Below, piece by piece: positions 48,380-58,333 of a stretch of 64,000 nt of DNA. The stretch comes from an uncultured Planctomycetaceae bacterium (GTDB taxonomy: Bacteria; Planctomycetota; Planctomycetia; Planctomycetales; Planctomycetaceae). Within the stretch, counting starts at the first letter, position 1; the number at the start of each line of letters is the position of its first letter. The stretch spans positions 182,258 to 246,257 of the forward strand of contig CALSLT010000030.1 in assembly GCA_943787265.1 (NCBI GenBank). The letters run 5' to 3'. Below the pieces are notes generated by a model. The model saw only the letters and a list, made by a program, of their open reading frames with translations, was not told the origin of the DNA and did no database searches. Position numbers and translations under genes: made by a program.

Positions 48380-49301
48380 ATGAAACACCTCACTTCGCTA
48401 TTCGATCTGACAACAGACGACCGTAATGGACATCCTTGAGACCGCAGAAAGTCTCAAAGAAAAGCACGCATCTGGCAATCCTGAGACGCCACTGCACAAC
48501 AACGTCGCGACTCTGGTCTTTGAGAAACCGTCACTACGAACAAGACTCAGCTTCGAAGCCGCAATGACACATCTGGGTGGTTCTGCCTCGTTCTTCTCCG
48601 GCAAAGACGCCGGCCTTTACGGTCGCGAGTCTTTGCCTGACATCGCGCGAGTCATCAGCGGATACTCCGACGTGGTCGTACTTCGAACATTCTCGCAGGA
48701 GCTGATCACCGACTTCTGCGAATGGTCGTCCTGCCCCGTCATCAACGGCCTTTCCGACGCGTATCACCCCTGCCAGGCTCTCACCGACCTGTTCACGATT
48801 CGAGAATCATTCGGTGCACTGACCAACGAAAAACTCGTCTTCGTCGGCGACGGAAACAACGTTAGCGCGTCACTGGCACTGCTGACCTCAATGCTCGGCC
48901 TGCCCATGACGCTGGCCTGTCCTGCCGGCTACGAACTGCCTGCAGATTTCATGGCACGGCTCAACGAAGCGTGCCCGAAGTCGCAGTTCACCCAGACCAA
49001 CGATCCAGTCGCCGCAGTCAAAGACGCCGACGTGATCTACACCGACGTCTGGGCCAGCATGGGTCAGGAAGAGGAAGAAGAAAAACGCAAGAAAGATTTC
49101 GCCGACTTCCAGGTCACCGCCGCACTACTTGCAGAAGCCCCATCAGACTGTCGCTTCATGCACGACCTCCCGGCCAAACGAGGACTCGAAGTCACCGACG
49201 ATGCGATGGAAAGCCCCAACAGCATCGTCTTCCAACAGGCCGAAAACCGAATGCACCTGGCCAAAGGCCTACTCACCTGGATCGTCACGAAGGCCCACTG
49301 A
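48380..49301 (+). CDS. argF: Ornithine carbamoyltransferase, +1 interruption near the start
   Basis: The family N-terminus (MKHLTSLFDLTTDD, ATG 48380) and the body (from GTA 48423, VMDILETAESL) are in different frames. Dropping one C of CC 48421-48422 gives a 306-aa enzyme of normal length. Motifs: carbamoyl-phosphate binding SLRTR, HPCQALTD, and the ornithine loop DVWASMGQE. The usual HCLP motif reads HDLP here (MHDLPAKRG), so the ligand-binding cysteine is Asp. The enzyme would make citrulline from ornithine and carbamoyl phosphate. Without the join, translation would have to begin at an internal codon such as 48426 and lose the carbamoyl-phosphate domain start. Confidence 0.88.
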
Positions 49302-49362
49302 GCAACTCTTGGCGGCCCGCCCTGCTGAAGCCGATCAAGTCCTGACAGCAAACTGCCCGAGC

Positions 49363-49716
49363 CTAATGCTTGTGGCCGACGACTCTGCCCGTAATCGGAT
49401 TCAGTCTGTACGGACGACCGTCCACCGGACACGTCGGAACTTTGTCACCGTAGTACGCTTCCTCTTCCAATTGGTTGATGACCTTTGCCGTTTTCCCTTT
49501 CGCTATGAAAAACTTCTCAGAGGCGACGTTAATCTGTGCCTTGTACTCCAGACAGACTTTGCCTTTGGCATTGCTAGCGGACTCGCCGATTCTCGGCAAC
49601 ACGACCGACGCGATTACGCCGATGATCGTCATCACAGCCAGGAGTTCCAGTAACGAAAATCCTCGCCGAAACTGCAGAGCTAGTCGATTTTTATTCGAAT
49701 GTCGATAAACAAACAT
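49363..49716 (-). CDS. Pseudopilin, type II secretion/pilus family
   Basis: The 117-aa protein has a prepilin leader and hydrophobic helix RRGFSLLELLAVMTIIGVIA, with cleavage after G and E at +5 (GFSLLE). A short globular domain follows, ending with CPVDGRPYRLNPITGRVVGH and a final KH. The same C-terminal signature occurs in 58334-58693. It is a likely minor pseudopilin of the T2SS-like system to the right although encoded apart from it and on the other strand. The start may be 49716 or the GTG at 49734. It is convergent with argF. Confidence 0.85.
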   Translation of the reverse strand: MFVYRHSNKNRLALQFRRGFSLLELLAVMTIIGVIASVVLPRIGESASNAKGKVCLEYKAQINVASEKFFIAKGKTAKVINQLEEEAYYGDKVPTCPVDGRPYRLNPITGRVVGHKH

Positions 49717-49764
49717 CTTTAAGCAGGGCTCCACTTCTCGACGACTTTTCCAAATACGAAAACA

Positions 49765-52700
49765 CTAATTCAGCAGTGATTTGAATGATGCTCGGCCATT
49801 CAAAAGCATCGACTTCGGCGGCGACGCCATCTCGCCCCAGTCGAGAATTCTCACTGAACCGGACTTCTCCGGATATTCAAAGGCACCGATCTCGAACGCG
49901 TCGAACATCGGTCGAGACAATCCCTGAATATCGACTGACGTCAACGAACCAGGCGACGTGCCCGCATTGATCGCAGGCGATCCCGCTGCCAGACGGAAAT
50001 CGCCCTTTGCATAATCAATAAAGCGAGGAGGCTTGAGCACGTCTCCGGCTCCTGGCGTCGTATTCACATACTTCCGCTGCTGCCCGAAGAGCAGATTGTG
50101 CCCGACATCCACGCTGCCTCGGCTGCGATAAATACCGTATGCGTTCTTTGCAGTCCCCTTCATGTCCCCATAAGCGATTACGTTGTTCCGGATTGTGCCG
50201 TTCCCTCCGTAGTGAGCCACTCCGAAACGACTGTCGACGATCGAATTATTCCACACGTCCGCAGTTCCACGTCCCGCAACACTTACCGCAATTCCAACCG
50301 ACCTGTTTCGTGCGGCAACGTTGTTGACGATTTCAGCATCATCGACGCGGAAGGCATAAATGCCGCTCCCGTTATCGGTAATCCTGTTTCTTCGCGCAGA
50401 AATTTTCGTCGCGGCCGGATCACGGTATCCGTAAGCCATCAGCCCATAGCTGCCGCTGCCCTTGATTGTCGAGTCTGTAACAGCGACCGACCCGTCATAG
50501 TGAATAATTCCGTAACCGCGATTTCGTGCGACACTTGTCTTCGTCAGAACGCAATTCGCACGCCACGAATAGACACCGTGACTACGGTTGTCCTCAATTG
50601 TCGACCCGGAAACATCGAGCCGTCCGTCGCTCAGCATCGTGGCGTTAAGTCCACCGCCGCACTTGAGAAGCTTTGAATCTTTAACCGTTACATTTTGAGA
50701 GCTAGCCTTTGAATTACTGACGACCATCCCCCACTTGGACGCTCCTGAGATTGTCGTGTTTTCGACGAGACATTCAGGGCTGGAGACTTGATAGATCCCG
50801 TAGCGGCCACCGGAAACAACTGAGTTTCGGCATTCGAGTTTTCCGTAGTACTGCAGAAGCCCGTAACCGTTGCCCTTCAGTTTGAAACCAGACATTTTGA
50901 CATCAGTCCGGTTGGCATAGACGCCGACGCCGTTATCAGAAATTTCGATGCCAGAATCAGCGTCCAGGTCGATGCTCTTTCCTGCCAGAAACAAACCGGT
51001 TCCGCGGTTCCTCAAAACTTTCAGAGTCGATTTCGGCACGACGTGGAACGATGCGTTCTTCACGTACAGGCCGTAGCCCGAATTATCCTGCACCGAAACG
51101 TTTGCCAACGGAATCGACCGGTTAGTGCCCTGCCCGTCGACATAAATGCCGTGACCACACGAAGACACTGTCGAATCGCTTAAAGAAAAGTTCCGGCCAT
51201 ACCCATAAAAGCCCCAGCTTCGAGCACCAGAACACTTCAAATTCTTGCCTGAAAACTCGAGCATCTTGTAAGCGAGTAGCCCGTAAGTCCCGGCCTTCTC
51301 GATCGTCACGCCGTCCAGGTTACATTTCCCGCCGCTTACGTAGAGAGGAATATTCGACGACGCCAATGTCAGCCCACCGACATTGGACGTGCAGTTTTCC
51401 AGGTAGATACCGTACCCGCATTTGTCGACACGAATGTTCGATCTCTTCGAAATGTCGACTGCACTCGAGACAACTCGCAGCCCGGTGCCGGCGCACTTAC
51501 TGAAGCCAAGTTCGCTCATCACGGGTCGCGTTTTTCCAGACGTTTCCCGAACATACAACCCGTTCTTCGATCCTGAAAACGTTGATTTCGATACGGAAAT
51601 ATTCTTCCCGTGCGCGTAGATCGCCCAACTACCAGTCGCTCCGAATCGACTATTCGTTACGCTGAGGCGATCCATCGTTGAACTATAAAGTCCTAAACTC
51701 TTAGAAGACCGAATTACAAGCCCGTCAACTGACGCCGTTCCGCGATGCAGACTAATGGGCCGCTGAGCACCGGACACGTCCATACCGCGGAGCGTGGACC
51801 TGCAACCAATCAACGTCACGGCGTACACACAATCGGAAAAAGCCAGACGGTCACTTTTCCCAATTCGCACAGCCGAACTGTCGCAACGCAGCCCGTACGT
51901 ACATCCGTTGAAAGTCATGTTGCGAAACACCGGCGCAGCATTCTTACTCAGTTCGCGGACATACAGACCGTACTTCGTCCGATTGAATGTCGAATCGCTA
52001 ATCGACATCTTTCGCCCGTGAGCATGCACGGCCCAACTGCCTGTCTGATTGAAACGACTGTCAGTCAGATCAAGCTGCTCCATATTGGCCGTGTAAACTC
52101 CGTAACTCTTAGCATTTGTAACGTCGATCCGGGCGAGGCTTGCCTGGCCTCCGTAAACTGATAACGGCCGAGTATCGCTACGACACTTAAACCCCTTGAG
52201 CGCTGACCGGCATCGATTCAAAACGACACCGAAGTTACACCCCGAAGTCACAATCGCGTTATCCCGTACCGGCTTGAGGAATGCGGTTTGACAATAGAGC
52301 CCTTGATTGCAATTCTTGAAAGTAAGCCTGGTCAGAAACGCTTCCGACTTCAGGTTGACTCCGCGAACCAGCAGTCCGTTCTTCGATTGATCAAACTGGC
52401 AATCAGAAACAGTCAGACTGCGACCATGAAGATAGGCCGCCCAACTCGGAGTCTTACCGAATTGACTGCCTGTAAGGCTGACACGATCCATAGCAACGGC
52501 GTAAATCCCGTAGCTTTGCGATTCCTGAATTTTGATGGATCGGATCGACGCAGTGCCATAAACAAGCGTCAACGGGCGACGCCCATTCTTGACGACAAGA
52601 CGGGAAATCTCACTGTTGCACCGGTTCAAGTAAATGTCGTGAGCGCAAGCTCGAAACTGCATCGAAGAACCGTCCAGTGCAACGTTCATGTCGCGGCCAT

Positions 52701-53527
52701 AGAATCCGTAAGTGCAGTTGAAAACACTCAGATTCTTCAGCGACATTCTCGAGTTGCGGTCAACACCTCGTACATAAACGCCGTACTTCGACTTGTCGAA
52801 CGAGCACTTCTGGACCACCGCATTTCGAGCGTATACTACAGCCGCAATGGAACTCACATTATTGAACCGGCAATTCTGCAGGGTGCAGTTCGTCGATCTG
52901 GAACCATACGCTCCATAGACGTTTCCGACAAAGTCACAATTGCTGGCTGCCAACGTCCCGGAGTAGACGAGCACTCCGTAGTAGACATTCTGAAACCTGC
53001 AATTGACAGTCGTCACTGAAGCTGACGCACCATTGCCATACACGCCATAATATCGGCCACCGCGTCGAGACGATCCAAACGTCACACCTTCGAATTGCAC
53101 GCTCGTATTGTTCGCAACCGTCACCGCCCAACGATTCGCAGCGGCGATCACAACGGCCCCTCGGTCCCCCGTGAAACGACCAGTCGTATCCGCGACAATT
53201 CGCAGAGGTCTTTTTAAGAAAGGGCTCAGTCCACGCCGCCCTTTCCCGCGTCCCTTTCCTCCGCCGAATGACGCCGACGCGAATGAGCGAACAGCACTCG
53301 ATCTTGTATATGTCCCCGCGCCGACGTAGACGGTATCACCGTACGTCAACCGCTGCTGTAGCGCGCGAGACAGCGTCTTAAAAGCTTGCCTCCTTGAAGT
53401 CCCACTGCTTCGATCGTTACCCGCGTTTTCTTACGTAATACGTACGTGCCGACACTGACTCCTGGGCCACACAAACGGTGATCGCAGCAAGCAACAGAAT
53501 TGAAGCGATTCGTACATGACGCGACAT
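49765..53527 (-). CDS. Very large secreted parallel beta-helix protein, frameshifted after the signal peptide
   Basis: A signal peptide (MSRHVRIASILLLAAITVCV, ATG 53527, likely cleavage after SVSA) is followed by TYYVRK, then the frame shifts. Dropping one G of GGG 53420-53422 joins it to the 1194-codon body and gives about 1253 aa. The body is a right-handed parallel beta-helix of the kind found in pectate-lyase-fold and adhesin-like proteins: short repeated strand-turn units and five tandem super-units of 135-137 residues. A C-terminal PbH1-rich region follows (RNRITDNGSGIYAFRVDDAE), and NSIVDSRFGVAHYGGNG leads to an end domain. No catalytic site is assigned. Its position beside the secretion operon suggests it is a substrate, which is inference. 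Confidence 0.82.
50811..52851 (-). repeat. Five tandem ~136-residue coding repeats in the beta-helix protein
   Basis: The unit starts SIAAVVYARN, SWAAYLHGR, SWAVHAHGR, SWAIYAHGK and SWGFYGYGR fall at residues 167, 302, 438, 574 and 711 of the 1194-codon frame (start bases 52851, 52446, 52038, 51630, 51219). Spacings are 135, 136, 136 and 137 residues (about 408 bases each). Each unit contains a conserved KxGLYVR-type loop about 20 residues in and an N/S-RC pair about 78 residues in. Confidence 0.85.
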
Positions 53528-53638
53528 TGGTGATTCTTCAAACTGGAAATGCCGACTACTCCGCCTGTCGAGTGCTCTCGGGAAGTCATTCGATGGCACG
53601 GTACTCACGGGACCGTCGACTCGATTCTGTAGACCGAC

Positions 53639-54472
53639 CTAGAACGTCGGCAGCTTTGGGACTTCATCGAGTCCGGGTAATGCCGTCCCCTCAAAATTTC
53701 TGATCGTCGGCAATGTCGGATCTTCGGGAAGTTCCAGCCCTTCAGGTAACTCGGGCTCACTTGCAAAAGAGTCCGCCGGAAGAGCGACAGGGGCCGGCGG
53801 AAGATTCGTTCGGGAGATGGCCCCTGGTACATCGTCACTGAAAGGCTTACCAGCTCCTTCAAGGAAACTCCCACTCTCAGAGAACACGTCACTCGAAGCA
53901 TTCGGTTGATGCGTCTCAACATTTCCCGCGATGGATACGCGGCCCGTCGCCGTCCTCGGCGAACGTTCGGTATTCGTCGCAGATGCGTACTGATTGACAA
54001 CCGGCTGCTTGAACAACGCGACTGTCCATCTTTCATTTCTCTGTTGAAGTGTCAGATTCGGAGCGTCCAGGGCGACAACAGTGACACCGTCTACTGAATC
54101 TCCAGAACGAACGGATCGCAGATTTCCCTGAATCGAGACCAACGCCTGCGGCGCACCACCCTCGATCTGACTGAACCCAATTACTCGCACATTTGCATGT
54201 TGCGCAACGTCGTCGCCGTAGCTGTCCGGGGCTACAACCGCCTTTTCAACTTCAGGTTGGCTGAAGAACGATCTGTTTGTTGGAAATGGCGGACTGAACT
54301 TTTCCACTTCCGCGAATTCGGGCGACTCAACATCCGCAGCCGGGCCGTCGACAAGCTCAGAGTCAGCTTCATCTTCGTCAAACTCAGCGAAGTCGCCAGC
54401 CGTCTCGCCACTGCCACACCCTGTCGCCAATGTCGCCATCAGGGTGACAATGAATATCAAATGCCATTTCAT
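53639..54472 (-). CDS. Lipoprotein with PilP/GspC-like homology region
   Basis: The 277-aa protein has a lipoprotein signal (WHLIFIVTLMATLATGCGS, lipobox LATGC). An acidic linker (about 25-70) is followed by a beta-domain (NVRVIGFSQIEGGAPQALVS, GNLRSVRSGDSVDGVTVVAL) resembling the homology region of PilP or GspC, which joins inner-membrane parts to the secretin. Pro/Glu-rich low-complexity sequence fills the C-terminal third. The start at 54472 is chosen because GGGGAG is seven bases upstream. It is divergent from the secretion operon and probably serves the same machine, though PilP-like assignment rests on a short stretch. Confidence 0.6.
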   Translation of the reverse strand: MKWHLIFIVTLMATLATGCGSGETAGDFAEFDEDEADSELVDGPAADVESPEFAEVEKFSPPFPTNRSFFSQPEVEKAVVAPDSYGDDVAQHANVRVIGFSQIEGGAPQALVSIQGNLRSVRSGDSVDGVTVVALDAPNLTLQQRNERWTVALFKQPVVNQYASATNTERSPRTATGRVSIAGNVETHQPNASSDVFSESGSFLEGAGKPFSDDVPGAISRTNLPPAPVALPADSFASEPELPEGLELPEDPTLPTIRNFEGTALPGLDEVPKLPTF

Positions 54473-54887
54473 CGTTGAACTCCCCATCTCTCCGACACTC
54501 TATTCACGCACACCTCGACCGTTGAATTCGCGTAGCCAGTTATTCGGTCCACACGCAACGCAGGATCCAACTCCTACTTCATAGGCGATGGTCAGGTCTG
54601 GTTAATGACCGTTCGGCAGAGGTCTTACTCGCGCATTCAGGCGTTTACCTCACGATGAGCATTCATGTTTCTACGTCTGCGTTTCTTTCACGCAGCAGAC
54701 GTTGCCAATTCGCCCCAGTGTTCACTTTTAGCTTGCCGGTCTGAATTCTGCGTTCCAGGTTCCTACGAGTGTCGGATTTCTTTCACACAGAAGATGTGTC
54801 GAAATCTGGCCGAAGCACGTTCCGAACAAAACACCGCGGACATCACCAGGAACCGGACAGTCGGCGCAGAACGATCGAGGAAACCTC
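54473..54887. promoter_or_regulatory. Divergent control region of the secretion locus
   Basis: This 415-base region between the lipoprotein and receiver genes holds a long imperfect hairpin (54673-54702, ACGTCTGCGT pairing with ACGCAG and ACGT around a 3-base bulge) and a shorter stem ACACA...TGTGT (54785-54799). Both lie next to a TTTCTTTCAC-like segment. Promoters for both operons must lie here, but none is clear-cut. Confidence 0.35.
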
Positions 54888-55370
54888 ATGGCGAACTCAG
54901 GGCACAGACTATTGCTGGTTGAGACGGACTCGCTTCTCGCGGAAGTCACTTCCTACCGGCTGCAATTGCTTGGCTATCAGGTCGAAGTGGCGGGCTCCAC
55001 TGCCGACCTGTGGACTGCTGTCGACAAACTAAAGCCTCATGCGGTCTTGATCAGCCTCGACATCGACGACCTGCATCCAATGGAGCTGCTCGAACAACTT
55101 GCGAGTGATACGACGACCGCCGAACTCCCCTTGATCGCGATGTCTTCACAATCCGACCTTGATCTGGTCGAGCGGGTCTGGAAGAACGGAGTCAGCGATT
55201 ACCTCGTAACTCCCTACGACCCGATCATCCTCGAACGCAAAGTCGCTCGACTTCTGTCGGACGTTCCACGGACTCCCGATGAGGATGACGCCAACGGCGG
55301 CGAAGAAGAAGAAAGCATCGAGCCCGTCTCAGAAGAGAACATCGCCGAGCCAGTAGCAATGAACGCCTGA
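54888..55370 (+). CDS. Degenerate receiver-domain protein at the head of the secretion operon
   Basis: The 160-aa protein has the fold pattern of a response-regulator receiver (LLLVETDSLLAE, then HAVLISLDIDDLHPMELL, PLIAMSSQSD, and DYLVTPYD) plus an acidic tail (about 127-160). Against standard receivers the phosphoacceptor Asp is Ser (S56), the conserved Lys is Thr (T108), and the acidic pocket is E12/T13. It should therefore not be phosphorylated in the usual way and may work as a protein-binding pseudoreceiver. It is the first gene of the GspE-F operon (49 bases before GspE); GAGGAAAC precedes the ATG. Confidence 0.8.
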   Translation: MANSGHRLLLVETDSLLAEVTSYRLQLLGYQVEVAGSTADLWTAVDKLKPHAVLISLDIDDLHPMELLEQLASDTTTAELPLIAMSSQSDLDLVERVWKNGVSDYLVTPYDPIILERKVARLLSDVPRTPDEDDANGGEEEESIEPVSEENIAEPVAMNA

Positions 55371-55419
55371 CTCCGATCTCAATCTCCTCACAACGCTACG
55401 GTTTGAAAAGAGTAAAGCA

Positions 55420-57093
55420 ATGGCAGGCCGACTCGGCGACATCCTGGTTGAACGCGGACTGGTCAGTGAAGAACAGGTTCAAGATGCGCTTGCATCCAGG
55501 GGCATGCTCGGTGAATCGCTGTTGCACCAGGGGTTCGTGACACGAAATCAACTTGGTGACGCGCTGTCAGAACAGTTCGAGGTGCCGTACGAGAACATCG
55601 TGCCGGAAGAGATCCCCGCACAGATGGTTCGACTCATCCCCGAAGCATTCGCCAAACGAAGACATCTCGTACCAATCCGAGTCCGCAAAGGTTGGATGCT
55701 TCTTGCTATGGAGGCCCCGGACGACATCGAAGCCATTTCCGAAGTCGAACTGATCACCGGTTACAAAGTCGACCCAGCGATTTCGCTTCGAGAAGACATC
55801 GTGTCTGTGATCGATCGAAGCTTCGATGAGCGACTGACTGCGTGCCAAACGGCCGTCGACATTCGGCTGGAAGAACTGGAAGCTGATCGCGACGCAGGCG
55901 TTCTGGAAGTCTCGGTCGCTCAGGCCGACGAAGAAGCTCCTGTTGTTCGAATGGTCCGATCAATTCTTATCGGAGCAGTCAATGCAGGCGCCAGTGACAT
56001 CCACCTTGAACCACACGCCCCTCAGATGCGAATTCGATACCGCATCGATGGCGAACTTCAGCAGGTAATGACCATCCCCAACGACAGTGAAGAAGCCGTC
56101 GTCGGTCGAATCAAAGTCATGGCCGACATGGACACCACCGAAAAACGACGACCACAGGACGGAACCTTGACCATCGAAGAAGCCGGACAGCGAGCCAGCT
56201 TCCGCGTTAGCTGCATTCCTACCGTCGATGGCGAAAAAGTCGTCATGCGAGTTCTCGACGAAAATAACAAAGCGTACGGTTTCGAATCCCTGGGAATGCC
56301 CAAAAAAGAAATTGAAATCTGCAAGGATTTGATCCAGAAGCCTCACGGCATGATCATCATCACTGGGCCAACGGGTTCTGGAAAAACCACAACCATGTAC
56401 ACGATGCTGACGAGCATCGACTCCGCCGAGAAAAACGTGTCCACAATCGAAGACCCTGTCGAATTTCGACTGCCTGGCATCAATCAGGTGCAGGCGGACA
56501 ACGATCACGGGATGGGCTTCGCAAATGGCCTGAAGTATCTGATGCGTCAGGACCCTGACGTCATTCTCGTCGGTGAAATCCGCGACCACGAAACAGCGAT
56601 GGCTGCCGTACAGGCCGCTCTGACAGGCCACCTTCTGATCAGCACGCTTCACACAAACGACGCGATTGGATCAGTGTCCCGGTTGAACGACCTGGGCCTC
56701 GACTATTTCAAGATTGCTGGAGCGTTACTGGCGGCAATGGCTCAACGGCTGCTGCGAAAAATCTGCCCAAGCTGCAAAGAAGAGTCCGTCCCAAATCCAA
56801 AACTCCTTGAATACCTGCTCGAAGGTAACCAACTCCCCGCCGGCGCTCAGTTCTACCGCGGAGCTGGGTGTAACAAGTGCCTCGGAACCGGGTACGTCGG
56901 GCGACTGCCAATCTACGAGATTCTGCAAGTCTGTCCCGAACTCGAACGCGGAATTGAAGCTGGTCTTCCGACATCGAAACTTCGAGACCTGGCCATCAAC
57001 GAGGGCATGACCGCCCTGGCAGCGGCTGGAATGAAAGCGGCACTCGAGGGCCAGACAACAGTCGAAGAGGTCTACTTCAAATTATCAGGCTAG
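55420..57093 (+). CDS. gspE: Type II secretion/T4P assembly ATPase (GspE/PilB)
   Basis: The 557-aa ATPase has an N-terminal MshEN-type domain (about 1-150; GRLGDILVERGLVSEEQVQDA), then the CTD: Walker A GPTGSGKTT (316-324), Asp box STIEDP (341-346), Walker B VILVGEIRD (381-389), His box around 403-412, and a four-Cys zinc motif (C449/C452 with CNKC near 487). It powers pseudopilus assembly in the cytoplasm. It is the second gene of the operon, followed 59 bases later by GspF. Confidence 0.95.
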   Translation: MAGRLGDILVERGLVSEEQVQDALASRGMLGESLLHQGFVTRNQLGDALSEQFEVPYENIVPEEIPAQMVRLIPEAFAKRRHLVPIRVRKGWMLLAMEAPDDIEAISEVELITGYKVDPAISLREDIVSVIDRSFDERLTACQTAVDIRLEELEADRDAGVLEVSVAQADEEAPVVRMVRSILIGAVNAGASDIHLEPHAPQMRIRYRIDGELQQVMTIPNDSEEAVVGRIKVMADMDTTEKRRPQDGTLTIEEAGQRASFRVSCIPTVDGEKVVMRVLDENNKAYGFESLGMPKKEIEICKDLIQKPHGMIIITGPTGSGKTTTMYTMLTSIDSAEKNVSTIEDPVEFRLPGINQVQADNDHGMGFANGLKYLMRQDPDVILVGEIRDHETAMAAVQAALTGHLLISTLHTNDAIGSVSRLNDLGLDYFKIAGALLAAMAQRLLRKICPSCKEESVPNPKLLEYLLEGNQLPAGAQFYRGAGCNKCLGTGYVGRLPIYEILQVCPELERGIEAGLPTSKLRDLAINEGMTALAAAGMKAALEGQTTVEEVYFKLSG

Positions 57094-57152
57094 GCATTCT
57101 CAAACGCCCCGACATGACTCGGCTACGTACGCTCGGACACATGGAATTTTTA

Positions 57153-58292
57153 ATGGCCACGACACTTGCCGCAAAGAAAAACCAACAACAGGGCCTTGAA
57201 GGGTTCCTCAAGAAACTGTCCGACATCAAGATCGGTGGTTCTTCCGGGCTGAAGGTCCGCAAGAAGGACATGATCTACATCTTCCGCAACCTGTCGACAC
57301 TGCTCGGCAACGGATTGTCCTTAAACAAGGCTCTCGCGACGCTCCAACAGGAAAAGTCGCTCAAAAAATATCAAAGCCTGTTCGTCACGATGGAACAGCA
57401 CGTCAACCAGGGTTCTGCGCTGAGTTCCGCACTGAAACAGTTCCCGGATTCTTTCGACGAACTGCTCGTCCATCAAATTAAAGTCGCTGAACGAACTGGT
57501 GCTCTCGTTGAAACCATCACTCGAATCACCGAGCAACTTGAAAACGGCGCCAACATCAAAGCGTTGATCATCAAAAAACTCACCTACCCGGTTATGTTGT
57601 CCATCGCCGGCGCTGGATCAATGACATTCATGCTGCTGTACGTCGTCCCAACCTTCGAGAAAATGTACTCAGAGGCCAAGGCCGAACTGCCTGCAATCAC
57701 TCAGTTTTTGATCGTCGTCGGAAGGCTGCTCACCGACTACCTGCCGTTCGTCGTGGGCGGAATTGCCACGATTGTCACGCTGTTTGTTCTAACCTGGAGA
57801 AACGTAAACGGGCGATTCCGACTCGAAAGTGTCCTGCTTAAAACTCCCTTATTGGAATCATGGCTCCGCAGCATAGCGATCCTTCAGTTCATCGAAGTGC
57901 TTGGCAATCTAATGGACTCTGGCTTCACTCTGGCTGAAGCGCTTCCGCACACGAGCAAAGGCATCACCAACAGTGTGGTGCGCCGCAGCGTCGAAGATCT
58001 GCACAAGGCGATTGTTCGCGGCGAACGTTTCAGCCGCGAATTACTCAAGCGATCCCACATCTTCCCGCCGGTCGTCACTCAGCTCGTCATTATCGGTGAA
58101 CAGACCGGTACTTTGCCGACGGCGACTCAGCAAATCCGAGTACACCTGCGGCGTGAAGTGGAGCGGTACACCAACTTGCTCACGGGAGCCATTGAGCCCG
58201 TCATGACCATCGGTTTGGCGTCCGCCATTGGTGGCATCCTGATGGCTGTGTACCTGCCGATGTTCGACATGATCGGTGCCATGAATCACTAG
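57153..58292 (+). CDS. gspF: Type II secretion/T4P inner-membrane platform protein (GspF/PilC)
   Basis: The 379-aa protein has two T2SSF domains with transmembrane helices at about 155-180, about 205-225 and the C-end (MTIGLASAIGGILMAVYLPMF). Conserved stretches: RNLSTLLGNGLSLNKALATL, GRLLTDYLPFVVGGIATIV, QFIEVLGNLMDSGFTLAEAL, and VTQLVIIGEQTGTLP. It anchors GspE at the membrane. Start: ATG 57153 with GGAA six bases upstream (the frame is open to 57114). The 41-base gap to the pseudopilin gene suggests the same transcript. Confidence 0.93.
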   Translation: MATTLAAKKNQQQGLEGFLKKLSDIKIGGSSGLKVRKKDMIYIFRNLSTLLGNGLSLNKALATLQQEKSLKKYQSLFVTMEQHVNQGSALSSALKQFPDSFDELLVHQIKVAERTGALVETITRITEQLENGANIKALIIKKLTYPVMLSIAGAGSMTFMLLYVVPTFEKMYSEAKAELPAITQFLIVVGRLLTDYLPFVVGGIATIVTLFVLTWRNVNGRFRLESVLLKTPLLESWLRSIAILQFIEVLGNLMDSGFTLAEALPHTSKGITNSVVRRSVEDLHKAIVRGERFSRELLKRSHIFPPVVTQLVIIGEQTGTLPTATQQIRVHLRREVERYTNLLTGAIEPVMTIGLASAIGGILMAVYLPMFDMIGAMNH

Positions 58293-58333
58293 GCCGCGAG
58301 TATCGCAAATACGTCGAGTTCGAGATTCCTCAA

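Noticed and set aside
49765..53349. CRISPR or DNA-level tandem repeat within the beta-helix gene
   Set aside because: The periodicity is at protein level (about 408 bases) and diverged in DNA; there are no short direct repeats with spacers.
55960..56652. Minus-strand frame of 230 codons opposite GspE
   Set aside because: It lies entirely within the conserved ATPase and has no ribosome site or domain.
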